Source of the DNA: Actinoplanes derwentensis
GTDB lineage: Bacteria > Actinomycetota > Actinomycetes > Mycobacteriales > Micromonosporaceae
Length of the DNA stretch: 64,000 nucleotides
Assembly (NCBI RefSeq): GCF_900104725.1
Contig: NZ_LT629758.1
Span: 10,334,001 to 10,398,000 of the forward strand
Reading direction: 5' to 3'
Below are positions 16,517 to 25,667 of the stretch, piece by piece; the stretch's first letter is position 1, and each line of letters starts with the position of its first letter. Both the position numbers and the translations under genes were made by a program. The notes beneath the pieces were generated by a model that saw only the letters and a list, made by a program, of their open reading frames with translations, was not told the origin of the DNA and did not search any database.

Positions 16517-18673
16517 TCAGGGCTGACGGCGTCGGGCCTGGCTCGGCGTCATCCGCAGCGCTGTTGATCGTTCGCTGATCACTACGAACTCGGTATGTGG
16601 CCACCACCAGCCGGCCCGTAGGGTCACGGCGAAATCGTTCACGACGGTGACGGCGGGGCCCGGCGCGGGTACGCCGGCTGTGATCGTCCACGTAGCCGCG
16701 CCTAGTGCGGCCGGCCAGCCGGTTCCCGGGCCGTGTGGGGGTGAACTGCCGAGATGTCCGATCGGGTATCGGCGGGCCATCCGGCGCTCGGCGGTGGCCT
16801 CCCGGATGGCGAGCTCGATCTGCTGATAGGTGTCGCTGATCGCCGCGTCGAGGGCTGCCCGTACCAGAGCCTGCCCCGGCCCGGCGGCGGGGATCGCATC
16901 GCTGATCTCTTTCAGCCGCCTGCCTAGATGGCCGTCCACGCGCTCCAGGACTGGGTCGGTGAAACGGGCCGTGTGCGGGTTCGCTCGCAGCCGGGCACCG
17001 ACTTCGAGCGCCGCGAACAACGCGAAGGACAGTGCCAGCGCACCGATCAGCAGCGTGGTGATCCAGCCCTCGCCCGGTAGGCCGGTTTCGGGCAGCAGCC
17101 GAGCAGGGAAACTGCCGAAGATCAGGCCGAGAATCACGCTCACCGCCACGAGTACGGCCGCCGCAAACGACTCCCAGAGCCACCTGAGACGGCTCGCGTC
17201 GAGAATGACCGGCGAAACGCGCACGATGAAGATCGTCATGGCCATACCGCTGAGAGTTCCGCTGATCCAGAGGCTGTGGAGGTTCAGGTTCTGCGCCGAT
17301 CGGTCCGCCATGACGTCGGCGAGGATCAGCGGGTCACCCGGCAGGGCGATCATCAGTGTCACGGCCAGGGCGGCACCAGAGATGAGCCCGGTCAGTCCGA
17401 GCCCGTACAGGGCAGGAAACAGTGCCCCGGCTATCCGTACGGCTCCGGTCTGCCGGATCCGGGTAGTGAGCGCGGTGTGCCGCCAGGCGCGTGCAGATGC
17501 GAGCAACTGCCCGGCCGGCGGCGACGGCGCCCAGAACACCCGGCCGTGCCAGGGCACACCGGCGTGCTCGTAGCAGCGCCGTACGGCGTCGACCACCTCG
17601 GCGCGTTCGGTGTCGGTGAGCGGGCCGGTGTCCAGTAGCCGGTCGGTCCACTCCTCGACGAAACGCCGTACCCGCGGCCCGGACGCCCGCTCGGCCCAGA
17701 GCGCGCGGTCCGCCTGCAGCAGGTTCTGCTGTAGGGCTCGGTCGGCGGTGCCGGCCAGGCGCTCGATGGTACGGCGGTTGACGCCGAGGGTCGACCACCT
17801 GCCGTCCGCCCGGCGCGCCATGTTCACGAATGTCATGTGGACGTGCAGGCCCATCACAGGTTCCGGCCCGCCGGCCGGGCACGCCGTGCGGTGCACCGTT
17901 GTCCAGCCGAGCAGACCGGTTCGAGCCCGGCCGGTGAGACCGTCCCGGCCGTGATGGCTGTCCGATCCGTAGCCGGCCCGCTGTTGCAGCACCTCAGCCG
18001 CCTGCCGGATCGCAGCCGTGAAGGCGGTCTCCATTTCGGCGGTGTCCTGGGCAGGGGTTGCCATCAGGGCGCCGGTCGGCTCGGACAGGGTGAGGATCAC
18101 GTCGTATCCCCGGATACCGGCCGGTACTCGGGCACGTGCGTAGTCACGTGCGAGCGCCAGCACCTCCGCCGGGTACAGGTCACCCAGATCGACGCCGGCG
18201 GCTCTGGCCACCGATGCGAGGTCATCGATCGGGGCCCGGAACACCGGAGGCCCGATTTCAGGATGGCTTCCCGATTGGGTGGCTCGTGCCCGCGCGCGAG
18301 CCACTCCGCGCTGCAGCCGCCCGAACCGGGCGGCCGCTCCAGCACCCTCGATGCGCTTCGCGCCGGTCTCGAGCGCCTCGACCAGAGGGCCCGCCGGCAG
18401 AGTGGCCCTCGGATCGGTTGCTTTGCGCACTGTGATCAGGAGTTCGCCCGTGGCCGGGTGGCAACCGTTCAGCAGCGCACGGACAGCGGCGATCTGGTCG
18501 TCGGTGACGATGCTCCCGGGATCGAGGCCGCATTCGCGCAGACCTTCCCCGAACCACTCGACCCGGTCCACGACCAGCTCGCCGTCATCATCCGGTGGCT
18601 CATGGTCGAACTGCCGCTTCAGCAGTTCCTCGATGGGGATCCCGGCCGGGCCCACCGCCGTTACCCATACCAT
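16517..18673 (-). CDS. TrwC/MobF-like relaxase domain fused to a transmembrane domain
   Basis: A 718-residue protein. Residues 1-330 resemble the N-terminal domain of actinobacterial TrwC-type relaxases: the MVWVTAVGPAG opening, a WFGEGLRECGLDPGS block, GYDVILTLSEPTGALM, and a three-histidine pattern (His261, then His277 and His279 as HVH in LHVHMTFVNMARR). No N-terminal catalytic tyrosine is evident. Instead of a TraI helicase, residues ~411-557 hold four hydrophobic segments, followed by a soluble tail. The RVFWAPSPPAG segment near 378 resembles a motif common in actinobacterial proteins of unknown function. ATG 18673 has GGAAGG seven bases upstream. Conjugative activity is uncertain. Confidence 0.65.
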   Translation of the reverse strand: MVWVTAVGPAGIPIEELLKRQFDHEPPDDDGELVVDRVEWFGEGLRECGLDPGSIVTDDQIAAVRALLNGCHPATGELLITVRKATDPRATLPAGPLVEALETGAKRIEGAGAAARFGRLQRGVARARARATQSGSHPEIGPPVFRAPIDDLASVARAAGVDLGDLYPAEVLALARDYARARVPAGIRGYDVILTLSEPTGALMATPAQDTAEMETAFTAAIRQAAEVLQQRAGYGSDSHHGRDGLTGRARTGLLGWTTVHRTACPAGGPEPVMGLHVHMTFVNMARRADGRWSTLGVNRRTIERLAGTADRALQQNLLQADRALWAERASGPRVRRFVEEWTDRLLDTGPLTDTERAEVVDAVRRCYEHAGVPWHGRVFWAPSPPAGQLLASARAWRHTALTTRIRQTGAVRIAGALFPALYGLGLTGLISGAALAVTLMIALPGDPLILADVMADRSAQNLNLHSLWISGTLSGMAMTIFIVRVSPVILDASRLRWLWESFAAAVLVAVSVILGLIFGSFPARLLPETGLPGEGWITTLLIGALALSFALFAALEVGARLRANPHTARFTDPVLERVDGHLGRRLKEISDAIPAAGPGQALVRAALDAAISDTYQQIELAIREATAERRMARRYPIGHLGSSPPHGPGTGWPAALGAATWTITAGVPAPGPAVTVVNDFAVTLRAGWWWPHTEFVVISERSTALRMTPSQARRRQP

Positions 18674-18817
18674 GCGTCCGCCTTCCCGAGCTGATCCTGC
18701 ACGCACGCCAAGACGAGCCCTCCATGTGCGGGGCCATGCCCCATCCGCGGTGGTCACGCATCGTGCATCCGCGACCATCGCCTACCCTCGAACGGCCTAC
18801 CCGGGAACCTTCTTGGC

Positions 18818-19633
18818 TCAGGCGGCCTTCGGGAGGTAGATGCCCGCCAATGCGGCCAGGGCGAGAGCGTTCGGCACCGCAGCGATCGGGATCGCCTTCC
18901 ATACCTTCTTCCACGCTCGTCGGTGACTGCCGCCGTAGTGCACTCGCACGACCTCCTTGCCCGGGGTGACGCTACGGATGTCGGCCCAGCGGAGGAACTC
19001 GTCGTCGATCGTGAGGCCGTACCGGGTGACGGTCACGGGACCGAAAACTGCCGTTCCGGTGTGGATCAGCGACTTGCGTGCTCCATCCAGGGCGACATCG
19101 CTGATACGCGCGGCCATCCCCGGGAAAGGGCCAGGCAGCTCGAGGGCCGTCGTGCCGTCGTGCCGGCGAAGCTCGTACTCGTAGTGGGTCTTGCTGGTTC
19201 CCTGGGCGCCCGGGACAAACGTCACGGCGCTGACATAGTCGACATCCGCCCACGGGTAGGCCTCCACGGTGGCCCTGTCCACCCGCACCAGGCCGCGCTC
19301 GAACTCGTACAGATGCGGCCGGCTGCGACGAGGCTTCGATGTCACCACTACGACGATGGTCACGACCACCGCGAGCAGGCCGCCGATCACCAGGTGGAAC
19401 CGTTGTATCAGAGACTCATCGAACAGCCAGCCGAGACCGAACGTCATGCCCACCTCGACAGCGAGGAAGAACATCAGCACCGTGATGTCGAGGACCAAAC
19501 CGGTCGGTTCATAAATCTCCACCAGGGCGCCCAACTCGTCCAGGTCGGCTACCGCGACTACGGACTCCGGTACGCACCGTGCCTTCCGGCGCGTCATCGC
19601 CGGAGCATGACGATGCTTGTCAGGGAAGCCCAT
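18818..19633 (-). CDS. Membrane protein of unknown function, DUF6585-like
   Basis: A 271-residue protein with two adjacent hydrophobic segments near residues 45-100 and a short one at the C-terminus. Between them is a beta-rich region (HLYEFERGLVRVDRATVEAYPWADVDYV, shown here in parts: YEFERGLV and YPWADVDYV) that recalls DUF6585-type PH-like proteins. ATG 19633 has GAGGAGG five bases upstream; a longer frame starting 37 codons earlier has no ribosome site. It follows the relaxase-like gene's promoter side in the same orientation, 144 bp away. Function unknown. Confidence 0.6.
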   Translation of the reverse strand: MGFPDKHRHAPAMTRRKARCVPESVVAVADLDELGALVEIYEPTGLVLDITVLMFFLAVEVGMTFGLGWLFDESLIQRFHLVIGGLLAVVVTIVVVVTSKPRRSRPHLYEFERGLVRVDRATVEAYPWADVDYVSAVTFVPGAQGTSKTHYEYELRRHDGTTALELPGPFPGMAARISDVALDGARKSLIHTGTAVFGPVTVTRYGLTIDDEFLRWADIRSVTPGKEVVRVHYGGSHRRAWKKVWKAIPIAAVPNALALAALAGIYLPKAA

Positions 19634-19960
19634 CGTCGCCTCCTCACCGGGATCTCGTGGGGCGCTCGGAGTGACCGTGCCGCTGGGGCCACTATTGGTG
19701 TCGAGCAGCCCCGGATCGGTCTCCGGTAATCCTATGCTTGCCATGCAATCGGATCTTGTCGATCTATTGTTGGTGGTGCCGGTGTTGGGGTGTATCCCAC
19801 GAGCGGTGTTTTGGCGGCACTTTGCGCGACCGACCCTGCGGCCGGCGGAACCGCGGCGTAGGTGGTCGGATCCGCCACCACACTCCGGGTGCTTGTAGAC
19901 ACTTCCGGGCGCTGCTGGAGTATCTGGGGCCCATCAAGGGTTCGCCGGACCTGGGGTCGG
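19634..19960. other. Intergenic stretch without a recognisable gene
   Basis: Between the divergent membrane-protein and hypothetical genes I see no coding frame with family similarity. Frames open here lack ribosome sites. Only the promoter at its right end is interpretable. Confidence 0.5.
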
Positions 19961-19988
19961 TTGCTGGCCGTTACCTGCGGCTTATGCT
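19961..19988 (+). promoter_or_regulatory. Leaderless promoter of the 19995 gene
   Basis: TTGCTG (19961-19966), 16-bp spacer, TATGCT (19983-19988), then the ATG six bases later at 19995 with no ribosome site. This is the layout of a leaderless transcript. Confidence 0.55.
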
Positions 19989-19994
19989 GCCGTC

Positions 19995-20516
19995 ATGGAC
20001 GAAGCGCAGCGTCGGTTCATGATCACCGCTGAAGTGCTGGTCGATGTCACCGATGCGGCCATCTTGCGCAGGGCAGCACTCGACCGGGTCGCCGAGGCTG
20101 GATTCGTCGCTGATGAGGATCGTAGCGTTGATCAGGTTCGGTCTGCTGAACGTGATGCGGTGTACGCCGATGTCACGGCGGCCCTGGGCTGGGTTGTCGA
20201 CGTTGAGGCGATCGTCGTGGACGGGGTGGGTGCCGAAGTGGTCGGCTCGACCGTATCGGTGGCTGACGACGAAGACGCGGAAGCGGCAGGTGCCGTTGCC
20301 GGTGCTGAAGAGATGCCGGACTTCGCCGCCCTGTTTGCCGTCTGCCGCTGTGGGGCGGACGACTGCTCCGGCTTCCAGTCGACACCCCGGTCGGCGGCGA
20401 GCCTGTGGGCGGTCGCGCAGTTGCACGCTGATTTCGCCTACGACGACGTCCAGCACTTCGGCGACGCTCCGGTTTCGGAGAAGGATGATGGGTGGGCGGT
20501 ATCCGTACCCCGGTGA
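19995..20516 (+). CDS. Acidic hypothetical protein, probably truncated by an IS
   Basis: A 173-residue frame, strongly acidic, with a CRCGADDCSGFQ segment (four-residue-spaced cysteines that could bind metal) and AQLHADFAYDDVQHFGD near the end. I do not recognise a family. From about 20490 the DNA is the end of the transposase remnant on the other strand, so the last ~9 residues are likely IS-derived and the native C-terminus is lost. Confidence 0.5.
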   Translation: MDEAQRRFMITAEVLVDVTDAAILRRAALDRVAEAGFVADEDRSVDQVRSAERDAVYADVTAALGWVVDVEAIVVDGVGAEVVGSTVSVADDEDAEAAGAVAGAEEMPDFAALFAVCRCGADDCSGFQSTPRSAASLWAVAQLHADFAYDDVQHFGDAPVSEKDDGWAVSVPR

Positions 20517-21470
20517 GTGCGGTCTCGATGCCGGCGTCGGCGAGGATGGTGTCGAAACGGGGTCGGGTACTTGCCGTCACGATCGCGGATCAAGTACTTC
20601 ACCTGGCAGCCGGTGTCCTCGAGGTCCATGACCGGGTTCCGGGCAGCCTGCGCGACCCGGGCGGCGCTCGGATGGGGCGTGACGCCGAGGATCCGGGCCC
20701 TTCGGGTGGCGTGCTCGATCACTGCGAGGACGTATGGGCGGGTGCCGGTCAGTGTCACGGTCTCGAAAAGGTCCGCGGCGACGAGACCTTGGGGTTGGGA
20801 GCGCGGGGACGTCGCCCAGGTGCTGTTCGTGCGTTCGGGGCCGGGTCGACGCCGGTGTCGTTGAGGATCTCCCACACGGTGGAGGCGGCGACCTTGACTC
20901 CGAGGACGAGTAGTTCGCTGCGGATGCGGCGGTAGCCCCAGTTGCTGTTCTCTCCGACGCCAGGCGCAGTACCGGGGTGCGGATCGACCGGATCGTGCGT
21001 GGCCGTCCGGTCCGGCGGGGCCGGGACCGTCGGGCGATCAGATCGCGGTGCCAGAGCAGCACCGTGTCCGGGCGCACCGGCAGCCGGAGCTGGTTCAGCA
21101 CCGGTCGGGGTAGTGGGTGCAGCAGAGCGGCCGGCCACGCCCGATCCGCGGGAGCGAACCGGACCCGGTCGCCACCGAGCTGCCGTTCGAGGACCATGAT
21201 CTGGTGCCGAAGGGCCAGGATCTCGGTGTCCTTGTCACGGTCGCTCATCGGCACCAGCCGCAACAGAGCCAGAGCGTTGGTCACACCGAGATAGGCCAGT
21301 CGCAGCAACACAACCGATCATCCTCGCGGAGCAGGACGCATCGAGCATCACGGAGGTCCGGTCGCTGAAACCGGCTCCTCGGATCAGGCCCGCGCGTCGG
21401 TGATCGAGATAGCTGTGAACAGGGCGGATGAGGTTTCGGCACCCGCAACGCCAGGCGCAGCAACATGAGT
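20490..21470 (-). pseudogene. Decayed integrase-core (rve/DDE) transposase and IS end
   Basis: Reading leftward, recognisable transposase pieces occur in three frames: MLLRLAYLGVTNALALL with DRDKDTEILALRHQIMVLER, then NWGYRRIRSELLVLG and STVWEILNDTGVDPAP, then VLAVIEHATRRARILGVTPH with LIRDRDGKYP, then DTILADAGI. The order matches one integrase-core transposase of ~300 residues with several frameshifts and a missing C-terminus. The 5' block at 21300-21470 matches the remnant at 15921-16170 in opposite orientation. Confidence 0.8.
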
Positions 21471-24350
21471 CAACATCCTCGCGTAGTCACCGAGGACGAT
21501 TCAGGGGACACCAGAGCAGCCATGATCACCAGCCTGCCAGAACGCACCCTGACCAGCGCGGATGTTTTTCGGCAGGTGCAGGGTCGACGACCTCACATGA
21601 TCTCCACTACCATCGCGCGGATGATCGCCGCAGAGCAGAAGATTTCCGGCGGTACGGCCACCGCTCCCGGCGTCGCCGCGTTGACGGACGCCGCCACCGG
21701 AGGCGACGTCGACCGTGTCCTGGAGCTTCTCGCGATCATGGACGACCCGGCCAGACGTGCAGCGCGCCGGCCGCTGGACGTGGCACAGAAGACCATGGCC
21801 GCGGACGCTCCGTGGGAGGTGCGTACCGCCGTTGCGTTCGCCGCCCTCGGTTGCCGTACCACCCCCGCTGAGGCTGCGAAAGACCTGGTCACCCTCTGGC
21901 GGCGTCACCGTTATTGGTCCGGCTGGGCCGGCCGGCAACTGAACGCTTTCACCGGCCGGGGCCCCGCATGGCTCGCCGACACCGGGCGGCGAGTGGCCGC
22001 CGCCGTTCCGGTACGCCGCCCGGTCGACTGGCGGATCACCGGCCACGACAACGCGACGCTCTATCGTGTGGCCCGGGAACTACTGTGGATGGCGGGCGCC
22101 GAACCTGAGGCCGGCGACGGCTACGTGCTCGAATGGGCGCTCAGCAAACAGCACCGGGAGGGTGAGCTGTGCCTGGCCCCCCACGTGCGCGTCCACCGCA
22201 GCACCTATCAGGAGTCCATGGCCCAGGCGTTTAGGACCGACCCGTACACCACCGCATTTCTTCCCCGGGTCTTCGCTCTTGCCGGCTTCTCGACGTATCT
22301 CAACGACTCCGAGCACTGGCGCGCGCAGCTGATCGCCCTGACCGAGACCGGCGAGGTGGCCCGCGCGACCCTGATCGACCGCTGTGTCGAAGGGCTGATG
22401 AGTGGCGGCCGGGTGCCCGAGATCCGGGGCTTCCAGAAGCTGCTGGCAGAGGTCGATCCGACCGAGGACGAACTCGCTGAACGGGCCGCGGACTGGGCCG
22501 GCCTGGCAGGGCGTGCCGACGCGCCGACCGCCGGCCGTGCCCTCGAATCACTGCGCCGGCTGCGGGACGCCGGACGGCTCGACACCGGGCTGCTGGCCGA
22601 GACGTCGTACGCCGTGCTGTCCCGGCCGGAGAAGACGCTGGTCCGCAGCCATCTGAAACTGCTCGCCGAAGCCCTTCGCCGGACCCCGGAGGACGCCGCC
22701 GACCTGCTTCCGCCGATCGCCACCGCGTTCGGGCACACCGACACCACCGTGCAGGAACAGGCGTGGAAGCTGGTGGCCCAGCACCTCACGGCCGTCGGTG
22801 ACGCTGTCCGCGGCGAACTCGCCGATGCCCTCCCGGGGCTGACGCCCGACCTGCGCGACCGAGCCGCCGCCGTCCTCGGCACACCGGCGACCGCGACCGA
22901 GTCGCAGACCCCGCCGATAGTGGTGTCCGCACCGCTCCCGGTGACTGTCGCGTCCGGTGGCGCGGCCGAGGCGGTCGAGGAGATCGCCGCCCTGCTCAGC
23001 GCCCGGCGGCCGGTACCGGTCGACCGCGAGCGGGCGGTCGACGGCCTGATCCGGGCCGCCTACCGGGACCGGGCGGCACTGGCCGAACACCTGGTTCCCG
23101 TGGTCCGCCGCCAGAGCTGGATTCCTGCCGGACTGTACGAGCTGCTCAAGGCAGCCCTGGGGGAGATGACAGTCGATGAGGTGCCGGTCGGCCCGAGAGG
23201 CATGGCCGGGCGCTCCGATCACGCGCGCTGCATCCCGTGCCTGTACGAATACCTGCTTGAGGCGCGGTGGTACGAGGCCGCGCGCCGGCTGCTGACCGAG
23301 CCGGTCCCGTTCCTGCTGGCCGCGCCCGGCTGGAGCAACGGCGCGCTCGACGCCGCCGTCCTGGTCGAACGTCTCACCGAGTACGCACGGCTGGGCCTGC
23401 ATGCCGGGCACGTCGACCTCGACCAGGCGCTGCTGCGGGCCCGCCTGCCTGAGCCCGCGGCACGCGACAGGCTCGCAGCCGAAGCGGCCGCGATCGGTAC
23501 ACCCGACGGGGTACGGCTCGCCCGTTGGCTGGAATCCGGCGGCATCCACGCCGGCCGTGACAGCGGCCCCGACGTCGAAGCCCGCACCGCACGCCCCGAC
23601 CTGCGGGAAGGATTCACCCCGGACTTCCGATACGCCCAGGCCCGCACCGCGCTACCCGCCCTGCGTGACGGCTTCACCCCGCACTTCCGGCATCTCGACC
23701 AGATCCTCGACTCCAACTGGCACTTCGGGACCGACTTTGCGTCACCCTCGCTTCCCGAGTGGATCGCCGTCGTCCCCGTGTTCCGCGAATATCTCGCCGA
23801 CCAGCTCACCAACCCCCTGGATCACCCCCAGTCCCTCGACGACTACCTCTTCGACCTGCCGTTACTGATCGAGACGGACGGCCCCGCCGGTCACCGGCTC
23901 ACCATGGTGTTCGCCGGTGCGATCGTCTCGGCTGGCACTGCACACCGGCCCGCCGCGGTTGACGCGCTGCTGCAGGCCGACGCGCGCGGCGAACTGGACG
24001 CGCAGTGGTGCGGCGAGGTGATCGGCCGATGGGCCACCCGGCGGGGCGAGATGTTCGACATCGTCGGTGTCCTGACCGACTTGGCGCATACCGGCGCACA
24101 CCGCCCAGTGTGGAATATCCTGCGGGCACTGCTTCCAGCCTTGCTGGCCCTGCCCAAGCGCCCCCGCAAGCTCAGCGGCGTGCTGCTGCTGGCCGCCGAT
24201 TGCGCTGTCCGGATCGGCGCGACCGGCGAGGTGCCCGGTTTGTCCGAGTTGGCCGCGGTCACCGCCGCCTCGCAGGCGGTGAAACAGGCCCGCCGACTGC
24301 GAGACGCCCTGGCCGCCGGCGTCGTAGCAACGTCGGGTAGCGTCATCTGA
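21465..24350 (+). CDS. Large helical-repeat protein, DUF6493-like
   Basis: A 961-residue, alanine/leucine-rich protein with HEAT-like helical repeats throughout (e.g. GDVDRVLELLAIMDDPARRAA in its opening, RTPEDAADLLPPIATAFGHTD later). Two near-identical RTA-leading repeats occur late: DLREGFTPDFRYAQ and ALRDGFTPHFRHLD around residues 710-745. It resembles DUF6493 proteins, which in actinobacteria tend to accompany SWIM and MoxR/VWA genes, none of which is visible here. The IS remnant directly abuts the 5' end; candidate starts at 21465, 21522 and 21597 all lack a good ribosome site, so the native start or promoter may have been lost. Confidence 0.6.
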   Translation: MSQHPRVVTEDDSGDTRAAMITSLPERTLTSADVFRQVQGRRPHMISTTIARMIAAEQKISGGTATAPGVAALTDAATGGDVDRVLELLAIMDDPARRAARRPLDVAQKTMAADAPWEVRTAVAFAALGCRTTPAEAAKDLVTLWRRHRYWSGWAGRQLNAFTGRGPAWLADTGRRVAAAVPVRRPVDWRITGHDNATLYRVARELLWMAGAEPEAGDGYVLEWALSKQHREGELCLAPHVRVHRSTYQESMAQAFRTDPYTTAFLPRVFALAGFSTYLNDSEHWRAQLIALTETGEVARATLIDRCVEGLMSGGRVPEIRGFQKLLAEVDPTEDELAERAADWAGLAGRADAPTAGRALESLRRLRDAGRLDTGLLAETSYAVLSRPEKTLVRSHLKLLAEALRRTPEDAADLLPPIATAFGHTDTTVQEQAWKLVAQHLTAVGDAVRGELADALPGLTPDLRDRAAAVLGTPATATESQTPPIVVSAPLPVTVASGGAAEAVEEIAALLSARRPVPVDRERAVDGLIRAAYRDRAALAEHLVPVVRRQSWIPAGLYELLKAALGEMTVDEVPVGPRGMAGRSDHARCIPCLYEYLLEARWYEAARRLLTEPVPFLLAAPGWSNGALDAAVLVERLTEYARLGLHAGHVDLDQALLRARLPEPAARDRLAAEAAAIGTPDGVRLARWLESGGIHAGRDSGPDVEARTARPDLREGFTPDFRYAQARTALPALRDGFTPHFRHLDQILDSNWHFGTDFASPSLPEWIAVVPVFREYLADQLTNPLDHPQSLDDYLFDLPLLIETDGPAGHRLTMVFAGAIVSAGTAHRPAAVDALLQADARGELDAQWCGEVIGRWATRRGEMFDIVGVLTDLAHTGAHRPVWNILRALLPALLALPKRPRKLSGVLLLAADCAVRIGATGEVPGLSELAAVTAASQAVKQARRLRDALAAGVVATSGSVI

Positions 24351-24477
24351 GCAGGGCGTCCATGGATGGAATGATCGGATCTCGGCGTGACGGACCTCCT
24401 CCTCTGCGATGATGAACGTCGATGCGCAGATTCCTACAATGTGGATGATCACGACACTTCGATGACACGAACGCTCG

Positions 24478-24626
24478 CCCGACTCGGTGTTGCGAGGCGC
24501 ACGCCGACGATCTTGCCGTCGGCACCGAGGATCTCCTCGACCACGGTGTTCCACTCGACCTTGATCCTCTCGTTGTCGAGCGCGCGTTTCTGCATGACCT
24601 TGCTGATCAGATCGCGAATCGACTCC
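24478..24626 (-). pseudogene. Thioredoxin reductase (trxB) internal fragment
   Basis: The minus strand reads RDLISKVMQKRALDNERIKV and WNTVVEEILGADGKIVGVRL in one frame without a start, characteristic of the NADPH-domain region of thioredoxin reductase. It directly follows arsC in the same orientation. Intact trxB is a common arsenic-operon gene, so this is probably its relic after a deletion to the right-hand IS/repeat region. Confidence 0.75.
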
Positions 24627-24627
24627 C

Positions 24628-25038
24628 TCAGGAGGCGGGGAGCAGGTCGGCGAGCAGCGCCTCGATGCGGGCCTTGATCTCGTCGCGGATCGGGCGGACG
24701 GAGTCGACGCCCTTGCCGGCGGGGTCTTCGAGTTTCCAGTCCTCGTAGCGTTTGCCGGGGAAGACGGGGCAGGCGTCGCCGCAGCCCATGGTGATGATGG
24801 CGTCGGATTCCTTGGCGGCGTCCCAGGTGAGTTTGGTGGGGGTCTGGTCGGTGATGTCGATGCCGACCTCCTTCATCGCCTCGACCGCGGCCGGGTTGAT
24901 GGTCTCGGCGGGCTCGGAGCCGGCGGAGCGGACTTCGACCTTGTCGCCGGCGAGGTGGCGCAGCCAGCCGGCGGCCATCTGGGAGCGGCCGGCGTTGTGG
25001 ACGCAGACGAACAGGACGGTGGGCTTGGTGTCACTCAT
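24628..25038 (-). CDS. arsC: Arsenate reductase, low-molecular-weight phosphatase type
   Basis: A 136-residue reductase. The CX5R anion loop is VCVHNAGRSQM (Cys12, Arg18), and the second conserved motif GCGDACPVFPGKRYEDW carries the additional cysteines. Actinobacterial members reduce As(V) to As(III) via mycothiol/mycoredoxin or thioredoxin. It starts 11 bp after the preceding arsC-like gene in the leftward ars operon and is the most downstream intact gene. Confidence 0.92.
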   Translation of the reverse strand: MSDTKPTVLFVCVHNAGRSQMAAGWLRHLAGDKVEVRSAGSEPAETINPAAVEAMKEVGIDITDQTPTKLTWDAAKESDAIITMGCGDACPVFPGKRYEDWKLEDPAGKGVDSVRPIRDEIKARIEALLADLLPAS

Positions 25039-25049
25039 GGTGGTTCCTA

Positions 25050-25667
25050 TCAGTGGGTGGTGAGCTGGTTGAGCAGGGCTTGGACCCGGGTGTCGATCTC
25101 GTCGCGGACGGCGCTGATGCCGTCGAGGTCGTCGCCGGGCGGGTGGGGCAGGTCCCAGGTCTCGTATCGGGGTCCGGGGAGCCTGGGAACGGCTTCGCCA
25201 CCACCGGCGATGACGACCACGTCGGCGCTCGTCAGGATCTCGGCGGTGATCGGCTTGGAGTAGGCGTCGTCGAGGGTGAGTCCGCGTTCGGCCAGCACGG
25301 CGGCGGCCGACTTCGACACCGTCGCGGCGGGCTGCGAGCCGGCGGAGTGCACCCGCACAGCACCGTCGGCGTGGTGGTCCATCAGGGCGGCGGCCGTCTG
25401 GGAGCGGCCGGCGTTGTGGATGCAGATGAACAGCACCGACGGCGTACGGTCGGCGTCGTCGGCCGGGGCCAGAGCGGTGAGCCGGTCGGCGGCGAACCGC
25501 TTGGTCAGTTCCGGCAGCCGGGAGTCGCCGAAGGCGGTGCGGTGCAGGGCGACGTAGGAGTCAGCGACGTAGCGAGCCACGGTGTCCGCCGAGTGGACGC
25601 CGTCGAAGCGGTCCGCCAGGTCTTTGGTGGTGGCCGCGAGTAGCGCCGGCGTGTCGACGGTGCTCAT
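25050..25667 (-). CDS. ArsC-like protein with N-terminal three-helix domain; second Cys motif lost
   Basis: A 205-residue paralogue. Residues 1-90 are a helical extension (DSRLPELTKRFAADRL) shared with the reductase at 26447-27106. The CX5R loop is intact (FICIHNAGRSQ), but the usual GCGDACP motif reads AGGGEAVPRLPGPRYETW, so both cysteines there are gone. It may still form an arseno-mycothiol adduct through the single cysteine, or may have another role. The ATG at 25667 overlaps the aquaporin stop by ATGA. Confidence 0.82.
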   Translation of the reverse strand: MSTVDTPALLAATTKDLADRFDGVHSADTVARYVADSYVALHRTAFGDSRLPELTKRFAADRLTALAPADDADRTPSVLFICIHNAGRSQTAAALMDHHADGAVRVHSAGSQPAATVSKSAAAVLAERGLTLDDAYSKPITAEILTSADVVVIAGGGEAVPRLPGPRYETWDLPHPPGDDLDGISAVRDEIDTRVQALLNQLTTH

